A stretch of DNA of 64,000 nt from Nemesobacter sp965249045 (GCA_965249045.1 OZ252213.1:1426001-1490000); one strand, 5' to 3'; counted from the first letter of the stretch, positions 52,077 to 61,696 are shown. The notes: a model not told the origin generated them from the letters alone. Made by a program: numbers and translations.

Positions 52077-54404
52077 TTAGAACAAATTCCCAACGGTAAA
52101 CTGTACTTCATATTTCTCCTCATCCGGAAGCCTTCCACCTATCGGGAACCCGATATCAAGCTTCATTGGTCCCAGAGGAGATATCCACCTGAGACCGAAA
52201 CCGGCATCCCTTTTGAGGTTCGAGGGACTAAGGCTGAACTCACCCTTATCAAAAGTATTACCTATATCAAAGAAAGCGACGGCCTTAAGCCCGACAGTTT
52301 TGCTTAACGGAACAACAAAGTCAAGAGATGCCAGAATTTGCTCAACACCGCCAATTATAACGTAGCCTCCAGAGTCAAGTGTAGGTCTCCTAGGACCTAC
52401 TCTCCTGTAGCGGAAACCTCTCAGAGTGTTCGGACCTCCGAGGAAGAACCTCTCTTCCACGACAAGATCATCGCCAGCATTTATAAGATGCAAGAGCCCG
52501 TAATTTGCCTTTGCGGCGAAATATGTGTCTTTCAAGAACGGAATCCACGACTTTGCCGTGGCGTTGTACTTTATAAACTCAGTGTTGCCCGCGAAAAGCC
52601 CTGCGTATTCAACCCCGGTGCTCAGAAGAAAGCCCTTTGTGGGATCGAGGTAATTATTTCTTTTATCCCAAGATATCCCTACTCCCGTGGAAACTATCGT
52701 TCTATCCGTTTCAGAGATGACGAATCGCGCATCTCCGCGCACATTCTGCACTTCCTGTTTTGTGAATTCCTGGAAAACCCGCACCTGGAAATATCTTTTT
52801 ATTCTCCTTCCCACTCCCAGCGAAACACCCTTGGCCGCTCTTTCAAAATCCCTGTAATCCCTGTCATGAGTAAACATGCTGACATCCAGGAGCCAGTTGG
52901 TACCAAAAACGTACGGGTCGCGGTAGTTAAGGCTGAAAACCTTGGTTACGCCCCCAATCTGGGCGTCAAGAGAAAGAGTCTTGCCATACCCCAAAAGATT
53001 GGATTCCTGTATCTGACCGGCAAAAAGGAAATTCTCCACGGAACTTACTCCTCCACCGAAGCTGAAAAATCCGGTAGGACGTTCCTCAACTTTTATGTCA
53101 ACGTCTAGAAGATCTTCAGTTCCTTCAACCCTATGGGTCACCACCTCAACATTATCCTCAAAGTAACCGAGACGACCGACTTCGTAGCGGGCGGCCCTCA
53201 GTTTGGAAACACTGTATAAGTTCTGCTCCTGAAGTGAAAGTTCCCTTCTTATAACGTGATCCCTAGTCCTAGAGTTGTCCAAAATATTTATATTTCTTAT
53301 GTATATCTCTCCGCCTTTTTCAATTGAGTAATCAATGATGACAAGGTTGTCTTTCTTATCAAGCCGCACATCAGGAGTTACGTTCGCAAACGCATATCCC
53401 TTGTCCCCGTAAAAATCGGCGATTTTCCCGATGTCAGCCTGAAGGACGAAACTGCTGAAAACAGCGCCGGGCGTGAGTCCGAGTTCTGGACGGATTTCAT
53501 CCTCGTCCTCCGTCAGTTCCCCGGAGAAAGTTGTCTCGGATACCTTGTACTCAATCCCTTCCTCTATTGAGAAACTAACCACGTAGCCGTCTTTTTCTTC
53601 ATCATAACGAATCCCGGGTTCAGAAACCTTTACGTCAAGATATCCGTTGTCAATGTAAACTGCTTTTATCCTGTCGGAATCCCTTTTTATCTCTTCGATT
53701 TTGAAAAGGCCCCTCTTCGTTATAAAAGAGAAGAAATACTTGGGCTTTGAATACATATTCTTTTTGATTTTCTTTGTCTCGACTTTGTTGTTTCCAATGA
53801 GTTCGACTTCTTTGATATACTTTTTTTCTCCCTCGTCAATTTTGTAAACAACATCTACGACTCCATCTCCCCTAGGTTCGATCTCGTATTCGACTTCAGT
53901 TCCGACCAATCCTTTCTCGGAAGCAAGAGCAAGTATTATTTCTCTGCCCTCCGTGATTTTCCTCAGGCTTACAATACGTCCTTCTCTGAGTGCCACGGCT
54001 TCCTTTATGTCATCTTCTTTTAACTTGTCGTTTCCGGAGAGCTTAAGGTCGGCAAGTACGGGGTTTTCCTCAACGATAAATTCAACCCTGAGGCCACCTT
54101 CAACTTCCTTTACGTCAACGAGGACCTGCTGGAAAAAATCGAGCTCGTATATTCTTTTGAGATCCTCTTTTACGGTCCGCGAGGAGTAATCATCGCCTTG
54201 CTTGATCCCTATATTGAGATCTATAAGAGAGGTTTCCGTTCTCCGGTTGCCTGAGATTACCACCTCGGCGACCCGGCCTTTGAAGGAGCGAAGCGTCTCA
54301 AGTTCCACTCCAGCGAGGCGGTCCTGGGCCATGGTACCCGCGGCTGAGAGCATCGCCATGAGAAGAAAAACAGCCAAGTAGAATACAGAACCCTTAATTC
54401 GCAT
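52077..54404 (-). CDS. bamA: outer-membrane protein assembly factor BamA
   Basis: Outer-membrane beta-barrel that inserts other barrels, 775 residues. It has a signal peptide (hydrophobic stretch VFYLAVFLLMAMLSAAG, likely cut near TMAQ). Repeated POTRA domains fill about residues 35-430 (for example VAEVVISGNRRTETSLID). The C-terminal barrel includes the lid-loop motif RGFRYRRVGPR and ends in a terminal Phe (VQFTVGNLF), as expected for BamA clients and BamA itself. The ATG overlaps the lolD stop by 11 bases. Confidence 0.96.
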   Translation of the reverse strand: MRIKGSVFYLAVFLLMAMLSAAGTMAQDRLAGVELETLRSFKGRVAEVVISGNRRTETSLIDLNIGIKQGDDYSSRTVKEDLKRIYELDFFQQVLVDVKEVEGGLRVEFIVEENPVLADLKLSGNDKLKEDDIKEAVALREGRIVSLRKITEGREIILALASEKGLVGTEVEYEIEPRGDGVVDVVYKIDEGEKKYIKEVELIGNNKVETKKIKKNMYSKPKYFFSFITKRGLFKIEEIKRDSDRIKAVYIDNGYLDVKVSEPGIRYDEEKDGYVVSFSIEEGIEYKVSETTFSGELTEDEDEIRPELGLTPGAVFSSFVLQADIGKIADFYGDKGYAFANVTPDVRLDKKDNLVIIDYSIEKGGEIYIRNINILDNSRTRDHVIRRELSLQEQNLYSVSKLRAARYEVGRLGYFEDNVEVVTHRVEGTEDLLDVDIKVEERPTGFFSFGGGVSSVENFLFAGQIQESNLLGYGKTLSLDAQIGGVTKVFSLNYRDPYVFGTNWLLDVSMFTHDRDYRDFERAAKGVSLGVGRRIKRYFQVRVFQEFTKQEVQNVRGDARFVISETDRTIVSTGVGISWDKRNNYLDPTKGFLLSTGVEYAGLFAGNTEFIKYNATAKSWIPFLKDTYFAAKANYGLLHLINAGDDLVVEERFFLGGPNTLRGFRYRRVGPRRPTLDSGGYVIIGGVEQILASLDFVVPLSKTVGLKAVAFFDIGNTFDKGEFSLSPSNLKRDAGFGLRWISPLGPMKLDIGFPIGGRLPDEEKYEVQFTVGNLF

Positions 54405-55077
54405 TAGCAACCATCCCATCTGATATTCTAACAGTTTTTTTCATTCTCTTCGCAAATTCGCTGTTGTGCGTCACCACAACAACCGTAACCCCGTAATCTT
54501 CGTTGAGACCGCAGAACAGATCAAGAACCGAAAATCCCGTTTTCTTGTCAAGGTTCCCGGTGGGCTCGTCGGCAAGCACTACCTTCGGTTCCATAACCAT
54601 CGATCTTGCAATCGCGACTCTCTGCTGCTCTCCCCCGGAAAGCTCGCCGGGAAGATGACTAAGACGTTCCGAAAGACCCACCCTCTCAAGCACCTCACAA
54701 GCCTTTTGTTTCGCCACAGGGAAACTCTGCCTGTCTATAAGACACGGCATCATAACATTTTCAAGTGCCGTGAATTCCATAAGAAGGTAATGAAATTGAA
54801 AAATAAATCCAATTTCCGAGTTTCTGAAAACCGAAAGTTCTTTTTCTTCCTGCTTGAAAAGGTCCTTTCCCCGGTAGAAAACCGAACCTTCCGTCGGCGG
54901 CTCAAGAGCGCCCAGTATATGAAGAAGGGTGCTTTTCCCCGAACCCGACACCCCTACAACTCCGAGGGTTTCTCCGGCGAAAATATCCATATTCACTCCA
55001 CCGAGAGCGCACACGCTGCTGCCCGCCTTGTTGAAAACCTTCCCAAGCCCCCTGACCCTGTACAGTGATTCACTCAT
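54394..55077 (-). CDS. lolD: lipoprotein-releasing ABC transporter ATP-binding protein
   Basis: ATPase of the LolCDE-type complex that frees lipoproteins from the inner membrane, 227 residues. Walker A is GVSGSGKSTLL near residue 43, the signature LSGGEQQRVAIARSM, Walker B VVLADEPTGNLD and the H-loop VTHNSEFA. It is a MacB/LolD-type subunit; the pairing with a LolC/E-like permease and bamA favours LolD. Its ATG overlaps the permease stop by eight bases (ATGAGTGA). Confidence 0.93.
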   Translation of the reverse strand: MSESLYRVRGLGKVFNKAGSSVCALGGVNMDIFAGETLGVVGVSGSGKSTLLHILGALEPPTEGSVFYRGKDLFKQEEKELSVFRNSEIGFIFQFHYLLMEFTALENVMMPCLIDRQSFPVAKQKACEVLERVGLSERLSHLPGELSGGEQQRVAIARSMVMEPKVVLADEPTGNLDKKTGFSVLDLFCGLNEDYGVTVVVVTHNSEFAKRMKKTVRISDGMVANAN

Positions 55078-56365
55078 ATCTCAATGACTCCACGGGGTTT
55101 TCTCTCGAAGCTCTGTAAGATGGGTAGAGAGTTGCAAGAAAGCATATGAGCAGGCTGGATGCCGCTACAACGAGAAAATAAACCGGTTCTATCTTAACAG
55201 GAAATTCAGAAATAGGGTACACGTTATCATCAAAGGGAATCATTTCCTTTATAAAGTTGCTGGTCTCAAGAAAGCGGCAGATCAGGTATCCGAAAAGCGT
55301 ACCAAGAAGAGTTCCTGCGGTTCCTATAATCATTCCGTCGTAAACGAATATCTTTCTTATGCCGCCTTTCCGGGCCCCCATGGATATGAGCACGGCTATA
55401 TCCCTTTTTTTCTCCATAACGAGCATTGTAAGCGTGCTGACTATGTTCAAAGCGGCAACAAGAACTATGAACCCAAGAAATATCCCTATCGCCATTCTCT
55501 CAAGGCGAAGAGCCCTGAAAAGGCTTCTGTTCGAGTCCTCCCAGTTTCTCGCGTAAAAAGGAAAGCCGAGAGCTTCGGTTATTTCGTCTCCCGTTTTACG
55601 CGCCCGATATATGTCATCCACCCTGACTTCTATGCCTGTTATCTTGCTTTGGGTTTCGAAGAAATTCATGGCATCGTCAAGCGATACGTAGGCAGTAGAT
55701 GAGTCATATTCAATCATGCCGTAATCAAAAATGCCTATTACGCCGAATTTTCTTATTTTGGCTGTCGGACCGAAGGGCCCGATTTTTCCGTAAGGAGAAA
55801 CCAGATTGACGATATCCCCGATTGCCGTGCCAATAAGATTCGAAAGTTCCCTGCCTATGATGATCGGAGGGTCGCCGGAAGCCGTTTTGTGCAGAAGCCC
55901 AGAAACAATCCGGGCACCTTCCTCAAAAAACGCGTCGCGGTTCTCGCTTGTCTCCGGCAGACTACCCTTCCCCACTGCCTCGGCTACGGTGGCAACCGAC
56001 GCGGAATTGTCCGGGTCTATTCCCCGTATAACTGAGCCCGATACAGCATATTCCGTAACAAGCATGCCATGGTTGTAAATAAAAGGGCTTGTCGAGGTGA
56101 CACCCGGAAGCCCCGAGAGTTTCTTCTCAACTTCCACGAAATCCCCGAAATCTCCTTCATAACTCATAACAACCACGTGGGAACTCGCGCCAATTATCTT
56201 ATCCCTGAGTTCATCCTCAAACCCCTTCATGACTGAAAGCACCACGTCAAGAGAGGCCACTCCCAGAAGAACGCCCAGAACGGAGATAAGACCAATTACG
56301 GAAACAAAGCCCCGCCCAGTTCCCGATCTAAGGTACCTCAAAGAAATTAGTGATTCGTAGCTCAT
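55070..56365 (-). CDS. lolC: lipoprotein-releasing ABC transporter permease (LolC/LolE family)
   Basis: Inner-membrane permease of 431 residues with four membrane segments: one near the N-terminus (FVSVIGLISVLGVLLGVASL) and three near the C-terminus after a large periplasmic MacB-core domain. The SLRYLRSG start and the SMGARKGGIRKIFVYDGMIIG segment are LolC/E signatures. Only one permease gene is present, so the complex may be a homodimer. It starts one base after lysS. Confidence 0.92.
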   Translation of the reverse strand: MSYESLISLRYLRSGTGRGFVSVIGLISVLGVLLGVASLDVVLSVMKGFEDELRDKIIGASSHVVVMSYEGDFGDFVEVEKKLSGLPGVTSTSPFIYNHGMLVTEYAVSGSVIRGIDPDNSASVATVAEAVGKGSLPETSENRDAFFEEGARIVSGLLHKTASGDPPIIIGRELSNLIGTAIGDIVNLVSPYGKIGPFGPTAKIRKFGVIGIFDYGMIEYDSSTAYVSLDDAMNFFETQSKITGIEVRVDDIYRARKTGDEITEALGFPFYARNWEDSNRSLFRALRLERMAIGIFLGFIVLVAALNIVSTLTMLVMEKKRDIAVLISMGARKGGIRKIFVYDGMIIGTAGTLLGTLFGYLICRFLETSNFIKEMIPFDDNVYPISEFPVKIEPVYFLVVAASSLLICFLATLYPSYRASRENPVESLRYE

Positions 56366-56366
56366 C

Positions 56367-57827
56367 CTAAGATCTGAGGTGAGGAAAGAAGATGACCTCT
56401 CTTATGGAAGAGGAGTTCGTAAGCAGCATCACAAGACGGTCAATCCCTATACCAGCTCCGGCGGTGGGTGGCATTCCGTACTCAAGGGCCGACACGTAAT
56501 CATTATCCATTTCATGATATTCGTCCTCGCCCTTTTTTTTCATTTCGACCTGGTCTGTGAACCGTTTTTTCTGATCAATCGGGTCGTTAAGCTCGGAAAA
56601 AGCGTTGGCTATCTCCCTTCCGTAGATGTAAAGCTCAAACCTGTCAACCACTTCGGGGTCATCGTCGTTTTTTCTGGCAAGCGGAGAAACATCAAGCGGG
56701 AAACCGTAAACGAAAGTCGGGTTAACGAGGGTATCCTCGAAAAGGGTCTCGAAGATCTCAGTCAGCGCTTTTCCCTTGATTCCGTTATGGTTTATTCCCA
56801 TGGAATCCGCTTTCGCAAAAAGAAACTCATCATCTTCCGTTATCTCGGAACCGAGTTTCTCCCGTAGAGTTTCATATATGTTAATTCTCTTCCAAGGCTT
56901 CTTGAAATCTATCTTCTTGTCTTCGTACTCAACCAACATGTCTCCGATCGTGTTTTCCACCACATAGCAGACAAGCTCCTCTATAAGATCCATAAGGTCC
57001 TCGTAAGTCGCGTAGGCCTGGTAGAACTCAATCATGGTGAATTCGGGGTTGTGCTTCGTTGAAACCCCTTCGTTTCTAAACGTTCTTCCAAGTTCATAAA
57101 CTCTCTCAAGTCCTCCGACGACAAGTCTTTTGAGGTAGAGTTCGGGAGCTATTCTCAGGTAAAGGTCCGTGTCAAGAGCGTTGTGATGAGTAATAAAAGG
57201 TTTTGCGGTCGCGCCTCCCGCGACAGGGTGAAGCACGGGGGTCTCTACTTCCAGAAAATCCCTTTCGTCAAGGAACCTCCTGATGAGATTTATCGCCTTT
57301 GACCTTGTTTGGAAGATTTCTCTGGTTCTCTGGTTAGCGATCAGATCCAGGTAACGCTGGCGGTATCTTGTCTCGACGTCCTGAAGACCATGCCATTTTT
57401 CAGGGAGCGGTCTCAAGGCCTTTGTGAGAAAAAAAAGTTCCCGGACCCTCACCGTAAGCTCCCCGGTTCTGGTCTTAAAAAGTTCCCCGCGGACGCCAGC
57501 GAAATCCCCTATGTCAAGGAGCTTGCGAAACAGCGTAAAGGTTTTTTCGTCAACGGCGTTTTTCTGTATGAATCCCTGAATCCGCCCAGTGCGATCCGAA
57601 AGATGAAAAAAAGCGCTTTTCCCGAAGTCTCTTTTCGAAACGATCCTTCCGGCCAAGCTGAAGAGCTCTTCCATTTCCTCAAGCTCTTCGGGAGACTTTG
57701 AAGCGTGCAGGGAGATTATTTCCCCGGTGGTGTGCTCCGGGGCAAAACCGTTTGTGTAAGGGTCAACACCCATTGCCCTTAGCTCTTCAAGCTTTGATTT
57801 TCTGAGTTCGAACTGTGTGTCTTCCAT
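56367..57827 (-). CDS. lysS: lysine--tRNA ligase, class II
   Basis: Charges tRNA-Lys, 486 residues. It has the N-terminal OB-fold anticodon domain (about residues 45-140) and the three class II motifs, including FRNEGVSTKHNPEFTMIEFY (motif 2) and GAGIGIDRLVMLL (motif 3). It lies 46 bases after pyrC and continues directly into lolC. No T-box or riboswitch is visible upstream. Confidence 0.96.
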   Translation of the reverse strand: MEDTQFELRKSKLEELRAMGVDPYTNGFAPEHTTGEIISLHASKSPEELEEMEELFSLAGRIVSKRDFGKSAFFHLSDRTGRIQGFIQKNAVDEKTFTLFRKLLDIGDFAGVRGELFKTRTGELTVRVRELFFLTKALRPLPEKWHGLQDVETRYRQRYLDLIANQRTREIFQTRSKAINLIRRFLDERDFLEVETPVLHPVAGGATAKPFITHHNALDTDLYLRIAPELYLKRLVVGGLERVYELGRTFRNEGVSTKHNPEFTMIEFYQAYATYEDLMDLIEELVCYVVENTIGDMLVEYEDKKIDFKKPWKRINIYETLREKLGSEITEDDEFLFAKADSMGINHNGIKGKALTEIFETLFEDTLVNPTFVYGFPLDVSPLARKNDDDPEVVDRFELYIYGREIANAFSELNDPIDQKKRFTDQVEMKKKGEDEYHEMDNDYVSALEYGMPPTAGAGIGIDRLVMLLTNSSSIREVIFFPHLRS

Positions 57828-57873
57828 TGTGTTGGAACCACTTGCCTAATTGGCTTGCGCGAGAAAATAAAAC

Positions 57874-59154
57874 CTAGTTGCGACTGAAAACGACCTTTCC
57901 CGAAACTATAGTATTGCTTACCACCCCTTTGAGTTTCCACCCGGAAAACGGGGTGTTTCTCCCTTTTGAGAAAAATTCTCCGGGGTTTATCGTGCGGCTC
58001 CTCCCGGGATCAAACACCACGAGATCAGCGATTGAACCGGGGGCAAGAGTGCCTCTTTCTATGCCCACTATTTCGGAAGGAACAACAGTAAGTTTTTTTA
58101 TCATTTCATCAAGGGTAATGACCCCTTTTTCCACAAGCTCAAGTGAAAGTGAGAGGGCGGTTTCCAGACCCACTATACCGAAAGGGGCCAGGTCGAATTC
58201 AACGTTTTTCTCATCCTGGCTGTGGGGAGCGTGATCTGTGGCTATCACGTCAATGGTTCCATCGGCAATACCCTCGACTATAGCATCTACATCTTCCTGG
58301 GTCCTAAGCGGCGGATTCATCTTGGCATTGGTGTTGTAACCGTATACTTCCTTGTCCGTAAGAGTGAAATGGTGAGGAGTCGCCTCCGCTGTAACCTTCG
58401 CGCCTCTTTTTTTCGCTTCCCGTATGAGTCTTACGGAGTCCCTGGTGGAGACATGGCAAATGTGAAGAGAAGTGCCCGTGAGTTCGCAGAGAATTATGTC
58501 CCTGCCCACCCCAACCTCCTCTGAAGCGTTGGGAATGCCCCGAAGGCCCAGTTCGGTTGAGACGAAACTCTCGTTCATGACGCCGCCCGCTGAAAGCCCG
58601 GTGTCTTCGGCGTGTGTAATAACCGGAATACCAAAAGGTTTTACATATTCCATAGCCTTTCGCATAAGTCCCGAGCTGGTAACCGGCATCCCGTCGTCGG
58701 AAATCCCCACGCATCCGGCTTCACACATCTCGCCTATCTCGGCAAGTTCGTCTCCTCTCTCTCCCTTGGTTATCGCACCTATAGGAAACACATTGACTAT
58801 GCCTTCGGTTCTCGCCTTTAAGAGTATGTACTCGGTCACCGAGGCATTATCGTTTATGGGATTTGTGTTGGGCATACATACTATGGAGGTAAAGCCGCCT
58901 GCCGCCGCGGCAAGGCAGCCTGTCTTTATCGTCTCCTTGTGTTCATAGCCCGGTTCTCTGAGATGTACGTGAATATCTATGAATCCGGGGGCCACTATCT
59001 GCCCGCTAGCGTCTATCACGGTGTCAGACTTGCGCGGGGTGTCTATGCGCTTTGATATCTCCTTTATCCTGTCTCCCTGAACATATATGTCCGAAACCAT
59101 GTCAAGGGACTGCGAAGGATCCATAACGCGCCCGTTTTTAATGAGCACTCCCAT
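57874..59154 (-). CDS. pyrC: dihydroorotase
   Basis: Zinc enzyme that closes carbamoyl-aspartate to dihydroorotate in pyrimidine synthesis, 426 residues. It has the metal-binding FIDIHVHLREPGYEHKE near residue 57, MNPPLRTQEDV, and the catalytic Asp in ATDHAPHSQDEK. It belongs to the long class I type (Bacillus-like) that pairs with PyrB. Its ATG follows the pyrB stop without a gap. Confidence 0.95.
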   Translation of the reverse strand: MGVLIKNGRVMDPSQSLDMVSDIYVQGDRIKEISKRIDTPRKSDTVIDASGQIVAPGFIDIHVHLREPGYEHKETIKTGCLAAAAGGFTSIVCMPNTNPINDNASVTEYILLKARTEGIVNVFPIGAITKGERGDELAEIGEMCEAGCVGISDDGMPVTSSGLMRKAMEYVKPFGIPVITHAEDTGLSAGGVMNESFVSTELGLRGIPNASEEVGVGRDIILCELTGTSLHICHVSTRDSVRLIREAKKRGAKVTAEATPHHFTLTDKEVYGYNTNAKMNPPLRTQEDVDAIVEGIADGTIDVIATDHAPHSQDEKNVEFDLAPFGIVGLETALSLSLELVEKGVITLDEMIKKLTVVPSEIVGIERGTLAPGSIADLVVFDPGRSRTINPGEFFSKGRNTPFSGWKLKGVVSNTIVSGKVVFSRN

Positions 59155-60081
59155 CTATAAACTCTCTCCCAAGGCAACGAGATATATCATGGCCATTCTA
59201 ACGGCAATTCCGTTTGCCACCTGCTCAAGTATAACGGTATCCGGGTCATCAGCTATTTCAGAAGTAAGCTCAACTCCCCGGTTAATCGGACCCGGATGCA
59301 TAACTATTGCATCTTTTTTCGCAAGCCTCAGCTTCTCCCTGGTAAGTCCGTAAAGGCCCGAGTATTCCCTTAACGAGGGGAAGTATTCAAGGGTCTTTCG
59401 CTCGCTCTGAACCCGCAGCATTATCACCACATCCACATTGTCGATTGCATGTTCAAGCGAATAAAAGATCTCCGCTCCCATCTCTCTGAAATATTCGGGA
59501 ACTATGGTTGCCGGCCCGACTATTCTTACTTTCGCTCCAAGTTTTCGCAGGCCGAAGATATTGGATCTGGCAACCCTGCTGTTGAGAATATCTCCGACAA
59601 TAAGGACATCAAGACCCTCGACTCTCCCTTTTTTCTCCCTTATAGTGAAAATATCGATAAGAGCCTGGCTCGGATGCTCGTGGGAGCCATCTCCGGCGTT
59701 TATTACTGAAGCGCCTATCTCGCGGGCCAGAACAAAAGGCGCACCGGACATTCCATGTCTTATAACCATTATGCTCGCGCCCATGGCCTCAAAATTCCTG
59801 GCAGTGTCCAGAAGGCTCTCCCCTTTTACCACGCTGCTTTGCGAAGCGGAGAAATTCAGAACATCGGCACTGAGTCTTTTCTCCGCGATTTCAAACGATG
59901 AGCGGGTTCTGGTGCTGGGTTCGAAAAAGAGGTTCACGACAGTCCTTCCCTTAAGAGTCGGGACTTTCTTTACGTCCCGAGTGGAAACCTCCTTCATGGA
60001 CTCCGCGGTGTCGAGAATGATTTTAATTTCCTCGGCCGACAGTTCTCCAAGACCCAGTATATGCTTTTTGCTAAACGCCAT
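59155..60081 (-). CDS. pyrB: aspartate carbamoyltransferase catalytic subunit
   Basis: Joins aspartate and carbamoyl phosphate, 308 residues. It has the carbamoyl-phosphate loop STRTRSSFE near residue 56, SSVVKGESL (active-site Lys loop), GDGSHEHPSQALIDIFT and the late HPGPINRGVE block. No regulatory subunit PyrI gene is nearby, so it is probably an unregulated trimer or a PyrC-associated form. Its ATG overlaps the pyrR stop by 11 bases. Confidence 0.96.
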   Translation of the reverse strand: MAFSKKHILGLGELSAEEIKIILDTAESMKEVSTRDVKKVPTLKGRTVVNLFFEPSTRTRSSFEIAEKRLSADVLNFSASQSSVVKGESLLDTARNFEAMGASIMVIRHGMSGAPFVLAREIGASVINAGDGSHEHPSQALIDIFTIREKKGRVEGLDVLIVGDILNSRVARSNIFGLRKLGAKVRIVGPATIVPEYFREMGAEIFYSLEHAIDNVDVVIMLRVQSERKTLEYFPSLREYSGLYGLTREKLRLAKKDAIVMHPGPINRGVELTSEIADDPDTVILEQVANGIAVRMAMIYLVALGESL

Positions 60082-60613
60082 CTCTTCGGATTATTTCAAT
60101 TTCCTCCCTTCCGTCCACTTCCTCCAAATAAACGTTGACCATCTCGTCATCTAACGTTTCGATACTGATTTCCACGTAATCCGGCTGAACGGGGAGTTCC
60201 CTCCCTCCCCTGTCTACCAGCACAGCGAGTTTGACCGAGGCCGGCCTTCCGTAATCCATGATTGAATTTATGGCGGCCCGCACCGTGCGTCCCGTGTAGA
60301 GGACATCGTCAACAAGTATTATGTTTTTCCCCTGTACGTCGTCAGGGATGCTGGTTCTGCGCAGTCGTGGCCAGTTTTTCCTGTTCTCGAAATCATCCCT
60401 GTAAAGAGTAATATCGATTGTGCCAAACGTAACATTTTTTCCCGTTTGCTCACTTATACGCTTAACAAGCCTTTTGCCCAGATATTCTCCTCTTGTCTTT
60501 ATTCCTATGACAATCAGACTGTCTAGCCTATCAGACGGTATGTCGTCCATGATACTGGAGAAAAAACTTTCGGTTCTGTTCTCAAGCGGTTGTATTTTTT
60601 TCTTCGTCGCCAT
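60071..60613 (-). CDS. pyrR: bifunctional pyr operon regulator / uracil phosphoribosyltransferase
   Basis: Protein of 180 residues with the type I PRTase PRPP motif in NIILVDDVLYTGRTVRAAI and LIVIGIKTRGEYLGKRL near the N-terminus, as in PyrR. In Firmicutes PyrR binds pyr leader RNA to control attenuation; in other groups it may act only as an enzyme. A candidate terminator-like structure is found in the 130-base leader upstream. The ATG at 60613 is chosen over a TTG three codons earlier. It heads pyrR-pyrB-pyrC. Confidence 0.92.
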   Translation of the reverse strand: MATKKKIQPLENRTESFFSSIMDDIPSDRLDSLIVIGIKTRGEYLGKRLVKRISEQTGKNVTFGTIDITLYRDDFENRKNWPRLRRTSIPDDVQGKNIILVDDVLYTGRTVRAAINSIMDYGRPASVKLAVLVDRGGRELPVQPDYVEISIETLDDEMVNVYLEEVDGREEIEIIRRDGV

Positions 60614-60650
60614 AATTCGCAAAGAGGATACACCGTAGAGCAGTTATTAA

Positions 60651-60701
60651 AAGCGGGTCTTTCACGCAGCCGAAATCCGGGCTCCCCGACAGTGCCCGCT
60701 T
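60651..60701 (-). terminator. Structured terminator-like element upstream of pyrR
   Basis: On the minus strand AAGCGGG (60701-60695) pairs with CCCGCTT (60657-60651). Inside lies a smaller hairpin CGGG-GAG-CCCG. The outer stem is followed by TTTAATAACT. It lies between lepB and pyrR, so it either ends the rel-lepB transcript or attenuates pyrR-pyrB-pyrC. The sequence does not clearly match the known PyrR-binding loop. Confidence 0.5.
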
Positions 60702-60745
60702 AAAGATGTCTTCACACCGTTTTTCCAATGAAATAATCGGCAAAT

Positions 60746-61696
60746 TCACTTGATTCCCGAAAAAATTCTTTGCCACCTAACCTTGTTTGCCAGCCCCGGG
60801 TTAGAAAGATTCCATGACCAGTGAATCATAAACGCCCTGCCGTAAACATTTTCCACCGGCACGAATCCCCAGAACCTGCTGTCGTAACTGTTGTCCCTGT
60901 TGTCACCCATGACAAAAATCCTGCCTTTTGGAATAACAAGGGGAAAGCTCATTTTCCCGCTCGTCGTGGAGCCGTTTCCCTTTTTATATATAACGCTGAA
61001 ATTTTTTCCGGAAAGCGACTGCTCGTATCTGTCGGCAACGGAAAAGAATTTCTGATCCGGATACTCGTAATTCCCGGAGTAGGTCTGCGCAACCGCCCTG
61101 CCATTTAGCAGAACATCTCTGCCGCGTATGTCTATCTCGTCCCCCGCAATGCCCACGGTTCTTTTTATGTAGAAAGCTCCTTTGCCGGGCATGGGAAAAT
61201 CCGTTGCATTATCTTCACTGAGTTTGAAGACCACTATGTCACCGCGATCAATTTTGGAGAAGGGAAAAAATACCTTGTTTGTAAAAGGAACTCTGGTTCC
61301 GTAGACAAACTTGTTTATCAGGATATGGTCACCCACAAGAAGCGTCGGAAGCATTGAGCCCGAAGGAATCTTAAAAGGCTGAAATACGAAAGCTCTTATG
61401 GCCAGGGCGAGCGCCACGGCTATCACAATGGCTTCTATGTTCTGCCGCACGGGAGACTTGCCGTAGGATTTCAGATTGTCGTTGAAAAAAATCCCAAGGG
61501 CTTTTCTTGATGTTCTTATTTCATGCAGGGAGCCCCGCTTAATCGCCTCTTCACAAGCAAGTATTCTTACTTCGGCGTGGTCTGCTTCCCTGGGAGCGAG
61601 AAAGCTCCTTTTCCTCCGTATGATGCTCCTTACGGTACGTATGAGCTTCTTTGAACTTCTTATGGCAAGCTTCTTTCTGATCCAGGTTATGATCAT
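60746..61696 (-). CDS. lepB: signal peptidase I
   Basis: Inner-membrane serine protease that removes signal peptides, 316 residues from the ATG at 61696 (a GTG at 61726, four bases after the rel stop, would add ten). The nucleophile Ser lies in IPSGSMLPTL, the general-base Lys in FYIKRTVGIAGDE and box E is GDNRDNSYDSRFWG. One clear membrane segment (AIVIAVALALAIRAFVF) precedes the catalytic part. A basic soluble region of about 85 residues (with RSIIRRKRSFLAPREADHAE) comes before it and is longer than in minimal enzymes. Confidence 0.94.
   Translation of the reverse strand: MIITWIRKKLAIRSSKKLIRTVRSIIRRKRSFLAPREADHAEVRILACEEAIKRGSLHEIRTSRKALGIFFNDNLKSYGKSPVRQNIEAIVIAVALALAIRAFVFQPFKIPSGSMLPTLLVGDHILINKFVYGTRVPFTNKVFFPFSKIDRGDIVVFKLSEDNATDFPMPGKGAFYIKRTVGIAGDEIDIRGRDVLLNGRAVAQTYSGNYEYPDQKFFSVADRYEQSLSGKNFSVIYKKGNGSTTSGKMSFPLVIPKGRIFVMGDNRDNSYDSRFWGFVPVENVYGRAFMIHWSWNLSNPGLANKVRWQRIFSGIK

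Noticed and set aside
60582..60776. Minus-strand frame of 64 codons between lepB and pyrR
   Set aside because: It overlaps the ends of both neighbours and spans the terminator-like stem; composition and start give no support.
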